Assembly: GCA_028023455.1 (NCBI GenBank)
Contig: JAQFVV010012441.1
Location: 4,647,911 to 4,711,910, forward strand
Reading direction: 5' to 3'
Origin: Epiperipatus broadwayi
Lineage: Eukaryota; Onychophora; Udeonychophora; Euonychophora; Peripatidae
Length of the DNA: 64,000 nt
Below are positions 52,120-61,689 of this stretch, in pieces. The stretch's first letter is position 1. Each line of letters begins with the position of its first letter. Below the pieces are notes generated by a model, which saw only the letters and a list, made by a program, of their open reading frames with translations, did no database searches and had not been told where the DNA came from. The position numbers and the translations under genes were made by a program.

Positions 52120-52490
52120 ATACACATTCCTACAAATGTATGAATAAAAATATCTAAAACCAAATAAATAATTCATAGGATGTATTAATGATACTCTTTG
52201 ATTTATCTCAGATTACAGTCTCTTACACATATTTGTTAAATTTTTAGCACAATTTTTACACCTATCTATTAATCCTTAAATAAGTTTATGGATTATACAT
52301 GGACTGTGAATAATATGACAATATTTAGCTTAATATAAGTAATTAATAATCTTTAATGTATTTATATAAAGTGGTAGCTATCAATGTTATGAGTGCCAAA
52401 AATTTGGCACTTGTAGTTTTAATTGTAGTAATATGATATTGACAAATACTGAACTCATGAACACATATGTAATAGACTTTGATGTGATCC
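52120..52490 (-). repeat. Dispersed repeat Z, copy 2
   Basis: Inverse-orientation partner of 47215-47575, including the hairpin TGCCAAAAATTTGGCA (52392-52407) and AGTTTTAATTGTAGTA. Alignment extends about 350 bp. Confidence 0.7.
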
Positions 52491-54105
52491 CAATTGAAGG
52501 TATTGATTCAGAATTTAACGTGTGTCAACAATTATGTATTTTTTATATATCTTTATTTTTATGTTTTAAGAATGCATGATAGAATGGAATTTAAATATAT
52601 TATATGTTATAATAAAAGGTTTAAGCATATAAAAATTAAATCACTTATGTATCAAGTTAGCTGACTAAAAATGTCATTGTCTGGGTAGATTTTCTGAAAA
52701 CAGTTAACTAACCATTGTTTTATCAAAATAGAGGCAAATGATATCCTCATTTATAGTAAACGATCACTAAGCATGAACATGTCATTTAAAAAAAGCCAAA
52801 TGCATTTACTTGCTATTATATTCTTAATTATATGGTCCACAGAGTGTCTTGACCATATACTACGATTTTTCATCCCATCATCAAAAAAAAAATATATATC
52901 AATAATATTTTTAATTAGGATTGCCTATACGTTATTTCGGAAAATTCGATTTTTATCATAATTAGATAAACGTCAGAATATATATATATTTTTTTTCCTC
53001 ATGCATAGAGAAGGTGATGTAATTTCAATAAAATCACGAAATTGTGACTTCCTCAGCTGAATAATATCATTCTTTCCATCATATTAACATAATTTAATCT
53101 AGCATATTATTACCGAATTACATCATATACTTTAATAAATTATTTACACCACTAAAACGAGTCATAATAAATATGAATTCTAAATAAACATTTTTTTTAA
53201 AACTTTCTCTTGCACTTTTATGTGGAAGCTTCAACACCATGTTATTTTTGTAAGTATATGTAGATAAATATTTTAAATTCTGTTTATATTAATAAATTTT
53301 CTGATTTCAGAGCAGCTGAATATTTTTTTTCAAATCTACTCGTGAAAGCAAAATATAAATAAAAAATTAAAATGAAATATTAATGCATTTTCATTTAAAA
53401 TAAAAATTTATACTTGGTAAAATTTATTTTTGTTTTCATGTTTGAAATAACTTTAGCTATCGGCTGAGATTAAATAATCCCCAAAATAATATATATTTTA
53501 TATTCCATAACCGCCATTTCAAAAAGGTCAATGCTAATAATAAATTTTTAATACGCAAAGTTCAATAACTTTAAAACTTCAATTTCATCTTTTAAATATT
53601 GCATATTTCTTTATTCTCTATTAGCAATCTATTCTAATCTAAAAATACTAAAACAAAAAAATATTGGAGAAAGATTTATATATAAAAAAAAAGAAAAGTT
53701 TTTCAAATAAAAGTTCATTGATTGAATAATATTCAAAAATTTTTAGCATCTCTTCCTTCTGACAATCGATCATTCAGTTGCTTCACTATCTTTCTCTTTC
53801 TTTCTCCCTATATATATATATAGACAAAACTTCCATCAAACCATGTATTTTTGAAACATAAATTTATTTTCAGATGTTATAATTCATCTGTTTCAAAAAT
53901 ATGTGTGAAGTGGGAAAAAGATGTGTGACTAATGATACCATGTAATATAAGTATGTGAAATTCATCTTTAACAGAGTTCGAAATTTGTATTTAGGATAAA
54001 ATGATCATTTCTAGCCTAATAAATAATATATATATAGTATTATTTCCAGAGCTTCCACGTAATAAAAATATAACAGCCAAATAGTTGATGCTTCAGTATA
54101 ATAAC
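52491..54105. other. No recognised gene
   Basis: AT-rich; several (AT)n tracts and nothing coding. Confidence 0.5.
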
Positions 54106-54109
54106 AAGG

Positions 54110-54580
54110 AAATTCCTCAGAGCTTCTTCTTTCTCAAATCATAAGAATGTATGTGGTGAGATTTAAAATCGTTATTTGTTTCCTTTATTATTTTCTCCTC
54201 ATACTCAAATTCTACTGGTTGAGAAGTTTTAAAAAATATTTTATTTTCCAATAGCTTTTACAAATATTGTTAATTATCTTCAATTCACACTTTTCATTTA
54301 TGTTCTTGAGCCTTTTAAAGATCTCTTTAGCTTTCCTTAACAATCTCTGGTCATATTGTTCATTTTATGCCAGAATATATGTTTTATTAAAATTGATGCT
54401 ATGTTTAGTTGGCTGATGAAATGTTGGACAATGATATTGGAGAATAAATATTTTTTAAAACTTCTCAACCAATAGAATTTGACCATGAGGAGAAAATAAC
54501 AAAAGTAAAAAATAATAATTTTAAATCTCATTTAACACATTCTTATAATTTGAGAAAGAAGAAGCTCTGAGGAGAGTAAT
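54110..54580 (-). mobile_element. PLE fragment enclosed by inverted repeats
   Basis: Arms 54110-54245 and 54440-54580 are inverted copies, sharing CTCAGAGCTTCTTCTTTCTC, AGATTTAAAAT, TTTTCTCCTCAT and GGTTGAGAAGTTTTAAAAAA. They flank a PLE C-terminal remnant on the minus strand. At the outer edge of each arm, pointing outward, is CTGAGGA (fits CUGANGA). In the right arm it is followed 19 bases later by GAAAGGTC (54569-54604). The layout repeats that at 44095-44765. Confidence 0.65.
54250..54430 (-). pseudogene. PLE C-terminal remnant
   Basis: Minus-strand translation includes SINFNKTYILA, then QRLLRKAKEIFKRLKNINEK and a terminal YW. It resembles the PLE tail pattern (I-x-F-x-K-T-x-I-L-A, R-x-x-(R/K)-x-A-x-E-I, N-I-N-x-(E/D)). 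Short and damaged; recognised mainly by analogy with the copies at 44.4, 46.9 and 47.9 kb. Confidence 0.6.
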
Positions 54581-54865
54581 TATTATTGTGCTGAAAGGTC
54601 AGTTATTTTAGCTATTATATTTTTACTGCATGACTGAAATAATACTATGGATTCATTTTTTATCTGTGAGAATATTAGAATTAATGTATATATAATTGTA
54701 TTCAACTTCATAGGAATAAGTATTTTATTCTTCTGTTATCTGTTTGGTTTAGGAGAATTATATATATATTATTCAATAGATGGAGCTTTACCAAAATCTC
54801 CATACAAGCATATGTTTAGATAAACGTCAAAAGAGTCAGAATTCACTATCTCTTTTGTTGGCTCC

Positions 54866-54915
54866 ACCTTCAGATCAGCTGATTTCTAAGATAATTTGCT
54901 ATCATCAGTGAAAGT
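54866..54915 (-). ncRNA. Hammerhead-like motif (H3, left arm)
   Basis: Minus strand: ACTTTCA, CTGATGA, a decayed stem II, GAAA, stem III ATC/GAT with loop AGCT, cleavage triplet ATC, then TGAAGGT. ACTTTCA and TGAAGGT pair over seven positions (one wobble) as stem I. Comparing both arms suggests an ancestral stem II of the type UAAGC/GCUUA. Confidence 0.58.
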
Positions 54916-54944
54916 TAGGGACCAGAAACTAGATCTAAACACTA

Positions 54945-54993
54945 ACTTTCACTGATAATAGGAAATTAGCTTGAAATCAGCTGATCTGAAGGT
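54945..54993 (+). ncRNA. Hammerhead-like motif (H3, right arm)
   Basis: ACTTTCA, CTGATAA (core G8 to A), a variable stem II ending GCTT, GAAA, ATCAGCTGATC, TGAAGGT. Same architecture as the left arm with one core substitution, so probably inactive. Confidence 0.52.
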
Positions 54994-55077
54994 GGAGTCA
55001 ATGAAAGAGATAGTGAATTCTGACTCTTTTGATGTTTATGTAAACACACGCTTGTATGGAGATTTTCATCTATTGAT

Positions 55078-55728
55078 CATAAATGCAAGCCATAGCAAGT
55101 TACGTGAGTTATAACTTGTTTTATTTTTCATATATATATATATGAAAAATCTAATTCTGGTGCACACAGATAATTTTAATCAATAGCCACAAATGAGAGC
55201 ATAATTGAATGCATTAATATTAAATTTATTTACTTTGGTTTATTTTAATGCTTGAGATATGAAACATAATTATTTAAGATAATGCTGATTACATTTAATC
55301 TTTCATTATTCAAAATAAAGCAATGAAATATGTTGGATACCAAAATTAAAGCTGAGTCTGATTTATCATTAGTAATGTTGTGGAGGCTTGAAAGACATGT
55401 TGAAAATAGTACCATGAAACTGATTTTAGGACATTTACATATTACAATTATAGTTAAGAATGTAAATATTATAAAATATTATGCATTAAGTGCTTATTCA
55501 TATTATTACAGAATTATATCTACATGAGCAAAAAATAATAATCCAAACAACATATAATCAACATCATTAAAATGTATTTTTTTTTAAAAAAAAACCGATC
55601 CATATGTGCTAAGCAGTTTAGTTCACTTTTGTAGAGATCAATAAGTGATGACATAATGATTGCTTTTCTTGATAATAGTAATATAAATTTCAGATTTTTT
55701 TACTGATAAAAATTGTCAAAATATAGTA
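55078..55728. other. No recognised gene
   Basis: Contains a perfect AT hairpin (TTTTTCATATA ... TATATGAAAAA, about 55124-55149) and otherwise AT-rich sequence. Confidence 0.5.
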
Positions 55729-55743
55729 TACATCATGTTTTTT

Positions 55744-55842
55744 TTCTCATGTTCATAGCATCAGCCAGAAAGCGAACCCGCTAACCCAGGACAACTGCTT
55801 GTAAAGCAGCTGTCACTGATTTTTCGACTACCAATGCTTGAC
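55744..55842 (-). mobile_element. tRNA-derived short retroposon with 15-bp TSD
   Basis: A 99-bp insertion bracketed by identical TACATCATGTTTTTT (55729-55743 and 55843-55857). On the minus strand it contains CAGCTGCTTTACAAGCAG, a tRNA-like anticodon arm (loop TTTACAA, anticodon position UAC), then TTGTCCTGGGTTAGCGGGTTC with a B-box-like GGTTCGCTTTC, and ends in a short A-rich tail. The acceptor stem does not close, so this is not a functional tRNA gene. A tRNA-Val-like origin is only suggested by the anticodon arm. Confidence 0.75.
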
Positions 55843-55859
55843 TACATCATGTTTTTTAA

Positions 55860-56770
55860 AACTTATAAAATGTCTTTATATAAATTTCAACTTCTATAGA
55901 CTGTAAATGAAAATGATTCTGATCAAATGATGAAAGTTTGTTAAATTGAACATTGATGTATTGCATTAATTAAGTATTTAGCTTATTATTAATCACATAT
56001 TTAATTGTTTATTTATATAGATTACACATCTAAATATGTGTATATGTGATAAAGAAAGGTAAATAAAGCAGACTGTGCAAATTAAAACTTTTTACATTTT
56101 TTATCTATGATCCCGAATTTACACACTATATACAGCCAGAAAAGACCTATTGCAAAATATCCCCATGAAGAATTAGTAACAAAAACATAATATTTGCACG
56201 TTTTGTCAAATGGTAAAAAGTGAAAGTTTGGGTACTTTTTTATTCTTGCTTTGCCTTTTAGCTAAAAATGGATAAATATATATTTCTGACAAATATTGGA
56301 TAAATGTTTAGATTGGCTATGGGTCAATATTTGAAAGAAAATTTATAAGCCTGATTGGAAATTCAATATTTGCCAATCTGTATTTTTATTCAGTTTATAG
56401 ACAAAAAAAATTAGATGCTGTAACATAACACCATAGGATACTTTGTATTTATATTTATCAAACATAATAGGACTTTTATTTCTCTAATGTAATAGGTAAA
56501 ATTTCAGATGTAATGTAACCAGGATAATATCAATTAAAAGTGGTAGTGTAAGTCAAAACATGATTCCAAAACAATAAAAGTAGTCGTTTGTACTATATTA
56601 AATTACTAAAAAATATCTTTAAGCTTATGGCAAATCAGAAAAACGTCAGATTATGCAATTTCAGCTTGTACCACATATTTTAATTGATGGTTGACTAGTT
56701 GTACCATAGCTAAAAAACAAACTTCTATAATTTTTACGATGTTTAAGTTTTTTATCATATATCAATGATG
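55860..56770. other. No recognised gene
   Basis: AT-rich with no protein motif. Confidence 0.5.
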
Positions 56771-56772
56771 TT

Positions 56773-57720
56773 TTGATAATATTCAGGGACCTGCAAAATA
56801 TCCCTCTGATACTTCATAAACTGAAAAAAATTGAAACTCTAAGAAATTCCACTATACAAATAAACAAATCCTTATGGCAAATAGCTACTGGTCACAGTCT
56901 TCCCTCACTCTTCACAGGCACATATTCTTTTTTTCTAGGCATACCTATTAACCTATCAAAAACACAAATATCACTTAAATCTTCTCATCACAGACAAATT
57001 TAACACAAAGTTAAAGTATGCTTCAATACAAAATTACTCTATCCTATAATGGAGGTTTGAATCATCAATGCCATTCTAGCAGACATACTTATCTACTACA
57101 TACAGCCCATGGATGCATCTCCAAAAGAAAACTATTAAAAATATTATGAGAATAGCAAAAGCATATATACAGGGATCAACATCACATCTATCAATCAAAA
57201 ATGCATGTTTCTCAATTTGCAAGAGAGGGCATAATCTAATAGGTCCACAATCATTCACATCCTACATTAGAACTAAGATGTACATTATGACCACAACTAC
57301 TTCCCATTTACTTCTGCTTGCCATTACTCCATATGCAAATTGTCACTTTTTCATAGATCATGTCATTGAGTATGCTGATTTATTGGATAACTATAACATT
57401 ACTACTTTAATAGATCTATCATACAAAGATCTAAAAAAAATATACCCTGATAGATAACTTTGGTCAACACTATCAACTGCCAGAACACTGACTAAATTTC
57501 AAATCGTGTGCATGCATCAGTCATGGCTAAAATTCCTACATAATCTGCTACTAGATACACTACCAGCAAAGCTATTTCTCATAAACCACTTTAAATTAAA
57601 CTTAGATCCTACTTGAACATTATGTGGAAAATACAACTTATATCTTTGAAACATGCCCATATTTTTCATCTTTATGCTTCTTGGCATTCCACAAAGACAC
57701 AATTAATTTTTAAAAAAAAA
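56773..57720 (+). pseudogene. L1-like LINE C-terminal relic
   Basis: Plus-strand frames (56773-57003 and 57113-57457, then shifted) show low-complexity-free sequence ending in FLHNLLLDTLPAKLFLINHF, then LCGK and, one frame over, TTYIFETCPYFSSLCF. This is the C-x-x-C ... H/F-x-x-x-C-P zinc-knuckle arrangement at the end of L1-type ORF2, comparable to CNLCHMDSETQNHIFFSC in the copy at 33.6 kb. The RT catalytic region is missing. Assignment rests on that C-terminal pattern. Confidence 0.55.
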
Positions 57721-57789
57721 CACTCATAAACAATATAAAAAAATTAAAACCATTCAATGCCTTAGACTCTCAGAACAATGTGACTTGCC

Positions 57790-58740
57790 CACTGTGCTGT
57801 AATCTTTGACAACAAAACTTTCAATGTATTAAAAAAATAACAAAGATTGTCTTAACATATATCTATATGCTCAAAAATAGATACGCAGAAATGTAACAAA
57901 AAAAATATGGCAAAGCCATTTATCCCCGAGCTGCTCTTTAATGCAGTAACAGAAATCAGCTCGTTTGAATACACTGTATTCTAAAAACAACCAAAGAAAA
58001 GTAAAAAAAAAAATTGACAAAAAAATGTAAAAAGCTCTTAATTCTTGTAAAGAATTTGTTACTAATAAAGTCCACTCATACAAAAAAAAGTTTTTTATGT
58101 CCGATGTTTAAGTTTTTAAGTTCGTGATTTTTACGAATAAAGATGCGAATATGGTTTTTCGGAGTTATTTGCATATGCATTTTCTTGTCATTGATATCAT
58201 CATTATTATACTGACCTTACAGAATCCCATCAACTATCTTCCGAATGGTTTTATAAGGAAGCACGTGGTTAAATGTAGAAAGAAAATTGGATACAGATTA
58301 AGCTTAATTAATAAAAAGGAAATTGCGAAGTTTTAAAACAACTTGATTGAAGATGGAGATATGATCAAAGTTCTAATTTGAATTGGTTAGAGATGGAATC
58401 AAACAAAGTCTTTCTCATCGTGGATGAGAAAAATTGCCAGTGGACTATTATTTAAAAATATTGGAAATTCTTGTTGGGGGTTAATAATATCTTATAATAT
58501 TGAAATGTTATACATATATGGTTGTTATTTATTTTCGTTATCATTTACTAAAACAAATTTTTATAATAAAGACAGCTTTATTACTAGATGCAAATTTATC
58601 TTCAACTAAAATTTAATCTTTGATTATCAGACGGGTATTGTGAAAATAAATCCCCTGCTGTGCTTCTTATTTTTGGTTTTTGTTTCCCTTCCAAAATCAT
58701 TCGTGATGGCAGCTTATTTTAAATAATAATAGTTAATTAA
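57790..58740. other. No recognised gene
   Basis: AT-rich, with small ORFs (57871-58083 minus, 58124-58336 plus) lacking any known motif. Confidence 0.45.
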
Positions 58741-58747
58741 GTATTTA

Positions 58748-58787
58748 TGTCACGTGTTAGTCTGTCACGTGTTAGTCTGATATAAAG
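58748..58787 (+). promoter_or_regulatory. Candidate promoter: two E-boxes and a TATA box
   Basis: A 15-bp tandem duplication TGTCACGTGTTAGTC (58748-58762, 58763-58777) places two CACGTG E-boxes (58751-58756, 58766-58771) directly upstream of TATAAAG (58781-58787). The following 150 bp is richer in G+C and CpG than its surroundings. No ORF downstream is recognisable, so the target is unknown. Confidence 0.35.
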
Positions 58788-58799
58788 GTTCCAACTGAG

Positions 58800-59555
58800 T
58801 ATCACCACAAAAAATCGTGATTGTTAGCTCGCACTTACAATACTGCGTTCTAATGCTGTCAGTGTCGAAAATTGATGTAAATCTCTTCACAAGCTAATTT
58901 CACTTTAGAGCCAGCAGGTTGGCAATTTAATTAAACTAACCTAAATAAATAAATCAGATCAGGTATAATTTAGAAGTAAAAAAAAAAAAAGATTGGGAAA
59001 GAAATCTTTAGCAATATTAATTGCATTTATTTGCTAAATATATTTTCTTGTTCTTTTTTATTAATCGATTTAAATATTTTTAAATTAATTTTTAAAATAG
59101 TATTCTAAAGTCATTTTTAAATTAAGACATAAATATAACTAAGCACATCTGTGCTTAAAGTTTATAATCATATATCTCATAATTCATTTCTAGATATTTA
59201 GTAATTGATAATCTCGAGATATCTGAGCTAAATATAAACTCATTTATACCAAATCTTCCTGAAGATGCAGATATATTTTCTACTATTTCCATCAGCTGAT
59301 TGAATTTTTTGGCTTATGCAAAACATGATATTTCAATATTTTTTCTTTTCCCTTCTTCAGATGTAGCTAGCCTAACTATTGAAAATATATCATGAGAACT
59401 ACATTTAGTTTCTTGAATACTGGATTGAAAGTAACATTCTAATCAACTAGATTATTCAGACGTCAACAATCAATAGGCAATTTAAAAACTTATTTAAGAA
59501 TGTTATCCACTGACCATTTTTAAATGAATTTGATATAAATTTTGATATATGCGGA
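58800..59555. other. No recognised gene
   Basis: Returns to AT-rich sequence after about 58930; possible 5' non-coding transcript only. Confidence 0.45.
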
Positions 59556-59559
59556 CCAA

Positions 59560-60070
59560 GATATCATCATCATTATCAATCATTATCATTCTACTCTGGA
59601 ATAAAGATATCTTCAAGTTCAATCCATCTTCTCCAATCTTTAGCTTCTCTTGTCAACATCACCCCTGCACACTTTATTATTTCATTCATCCACCTCATAT
59701 GTTGTCTCTTTCTGGGTCTTTTACAATCTCTTGGAATCCAGTTTAAGATATCAATTGTCCATCTATTATCATCTCTTCAAGCAATATGTTCATCCCAACT
59801 CCACTTCAGTCTTTTTAATTTTTGCAATGAGGTCAGCAACACCTGTTTGTTCTCTTACCCATACATTGCATTTTTGATCTCCTTCTTGTTACTCCTAACA
59901 TGCATCTCTCCATACTTTCTTTGAGTGGTCTGAAAGTTTCTGTATTGCTCTTCTATTAAGTGTTCAAGTCCCAGATCCATAAGTAAGAACTGATAAAAGA
60001 CATTTATTAAAAACCTTCCTTTTCAAACGCATAGGCATATTTCCTTTTAGTATGAAGTTATTTCTACCAA
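59560..60070 (-). pseudogene. RTE LINE 3' end, 5'-truncated
   Basis: Fourth RTE copy. Matches 45465-45850 and 37380-37870 (TCTTTCTGGGTCTTTTACAA, TTCTCTTACCCATACATTG, CATTTATTAAAAACCTTCCT), extends farther 5' and stops at TTTCTACCAA near 60070. Ends in an ATCATC-type tail at about 59562-59573. No open frame. Confidence 0.88.
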
Positions 60071-60244
60071 GATATATATGTGATTATATAGGAAAAGAAA
60101 TACATACTAACACTTTAGAAAATGAAATAATACTAAAGCTGGAGGGAGGGGGGTAAAGCAGCTGTAGTAATCTATAAATAAAATTAATCTGGACACTCTG
60201 AATGAGAAAATGGCTAAAATAATCTGACACATCAGAGAATCATT

Positions 60245-60610
60245 CAAAGATAAAATGGATTTTTGTAATTATATAAGAGATTTGAACACAGACTATCTCC
60301 AACATATATATTTTGTGCTGAACCAGCACTCATCAGTTAGTGCAGATCATTATCTCATACACACATATATAATCAATAGCAAATCTTCAAACTTTAATGG
60401 ACAGGTTTCAATCTACTCCACCCTCCAACTTTTCAGCCATCCTCACCATTGAAAAGACTGAACACCCAAATTCTCTGTTGATGCAAATATTATTGTTATG
60501 CCCATGTTGACTTTAAGTCAATATGGTCTCTCATGTACAGGACATTATCCATTTAAATACACCAAAGGATGAGCAGGATATAGGCTAAATCTCTAATATT
60601 TGATTGATTG
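60245..60610 (-). repeat. Family S hammerhead repeat, copy S3
   Basis: Minus-strand copy. The upstream body is GAATTTGGGTGTTCAGTC, GGTGAGGATGGCTGAAAAG, then GAGATAATGATCTG. The hammerhead core follows, and then a shortened route to GTGTTCAAATCTC (B-box relic) and ATAATTACA. The section between hammerhead and B box is deleted relative to S5. Forms a direct tandem with S4 (period about 375 bp). Confidence 0.72.
60297..60341 (-). ncRNA. Hammerhead-like motif (family S, S3)
   Basis: CTGATGA intact (complement at 60330-60336). Stem II is a perfect five-pair GUGCU/AGCAC with loop GGUUC. AAAA stands where GAAA is required. Stem III is short and AU-rich, followed by TTGG, which pairs with CTAA before the core. 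Confidence 0.6.
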
Positions 60611-60639
60611 CAAGGTTATTTTTTATAAATTTTGTAATT

Positions 60640-60958
60640 ATATAAAGGATTTGAACAAATACTTTCAAGCTGTCTTCAGTTATTTACTCTATCTCATACA
60701 AATGATACACATGATCACACACATGTATAAAAGACAAATGATTTCCAGTATACATATTTTGTGCTGAACCAGCACTCATCAGTCCAAATAATTATCTCCC
60801 CCACATATGGAGAGACATTGATTTACTCCATCTTTAACTTTTAAGCCATCCATACCATTGAAAATCTGATGGTGGAATCTCCAAATTCTCTGTTGATGCC
60901 AGTATTATTATCATGCCCATGCTAACTCTAAATCAATCTGATGCCTCAAGTGTAAGAT
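60640..60958 (-). repeat. Family S hammerhead repeat, copy S4
   Basis: Same layout and orientation as S3: GAATTTGGAGATTCC, GGTATGGATGGCTTAAAAG, GGGGGAGATAATTATTTGG, hammerhead (60745-60790) with CTGATGA and a perfect GUGCU/AGCAC stem II but AAAAU for GAAAU. About 85 bases on, AGCTTGAAAG and TTGTTCAAATCC (B-box relic with one change). Confidence 0.7.
60745..60790 (-). ncRNA. Hammerhead-like motif (family S, S4)
   Basis: Core CTGATGA and stem II (GUGCU-GGUUC-AGCAC) intact; G12 replaced by A. Stem III is probably AUA/UAU with a UG loop and an AUA cleavage triplet. The inner part of stem I appears reduced. Confidence 0.58.
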
Positions 60959-60960
60959 AT

Positions 60961-61156
60961 TGGTTATATATATACATGGGAGATAATGATTTGGATCAAC
61001 TGATGTTTGTTGGTTTAGCACAAAATACGGATATTGGAGATCATTTGTTTTTCACTCATGTGTGTGGTCATGTGTATCAGTTGTATGAGATAGAGTGGGT
61101 AGCTGAAAAGAGCTTGAAAGTCTGTGTTCAAATCCTTTATATAATTACATAAGTTC
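60961..61156 (+). repeat. Family S hammerhead repeat, copy S5 (inverted)
   Basis: Plus-strand copy adjoining S4 head to head. It shows the whole 3' half in order: hammerhead (60985-61045), TCACTCATGTGTGTGGTCATG, GAGATAGAGTGGGTAGCTGA (A-box region), AGCTTGAAAGTC, a B box with one change (TGTTCAAATCC) and TATAATTACAT. Confidence 0.72.
60985..61045 (+). ncRNA. Hammerhead-like motif with complete stem I (family S, S5)
   Basis: Stem I has an outer helix AATGAT/ATCATT (six pairs) and an inner helix TCAA/TTGG with an internal loop, as in natural type I hammerheads. Stem III is AT/AT with loop ACGG and the cleavage triplet is ATA. The core is CTGATGT (A9 changed), stem II is eroded and GAAA is AAAA, so this copy should be inactive, but it defines the fold. 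Confidence 0.6.
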
Positions 61157-61159
61157 AAA

Positions 61160-61685
61160 TATATTTATTAAAAAAATAAACAGATTTTTGTTTTCTGAAC
61201 AGCACATACCATAACAAATCAATACATAGTACAATTGAGTGGCTGCAAATATGTACATTGAAAAGCAGATAACCAAGCTACCAAAACCAACTGGACAGCC
61301 AACATCAATGTGTTGATAAAAAATACTTGATCACCCTAAGGTATTTTATCAGTGTGGTACCCAGAGACTGATACAAACCATATTCACTTTTTATCTGTGT
61401 TTGTTCAAGACTACATATTATTGTAACTTTATATATTACATAATGTATATAAATGGTCTATATATTATATCATGTAAGTAATCATTGATTAAAAAGTATA
61501 GACATTAAATTACTATTTCATTGTATGCATAGATATCAAATTATTTACAGTAGGTTAAAAAATATCCACATTGGAGGATGGTTGAACATTTCAAATGAGT
61601 CTGGGAAGCACATGAACTGGGGTAATAAAGTAAAATGATGTTCAGTTCTAGTTTAAAGTTAAATCAGAAATACTATTATTAGATT
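61160..61685. other. Spacer; no gene seen
   Basis: AT-rich sequence between S5 and S6. Confidence 0.5.
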
Positions 61686-61689
61686 TTAA

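Larger units (their letters stand above)
54774..55077. mobile_element. Palindrome carrying paired hammerhead-like motifs (H3)
   Basis: About 300 bp of inverted arms around a 24-base loop centred near 54930. Shared blocks include AATCTCCATACAAGC, AAGAGTCAGAATTCACTATC, CTCCACCTTCAGATCAGCTGAT and CTAACTTTCACTGAT. Each arm holds a hammerhead-like motif unrelated in stem sequences to H1 and S. No ORF and no clear target duplication were found. Confidence 0.72.

Noticed and set aside
55744-55842. Functional tRNA-Val gene
   Set aside because: The anticodon arm is tRNA-like but the acceptor stem does not pair, the T arm is abnormal, and a 15-bp TSD with an A-rich tail marks it as a retroposon.
60245-61156. 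Possible CRISPR-like or satellite array
   Set aside because: The repeats are about 375 bp with internal ribozyme and promoter structure and mixed orientation; nothing resembles short repeats with spacers.
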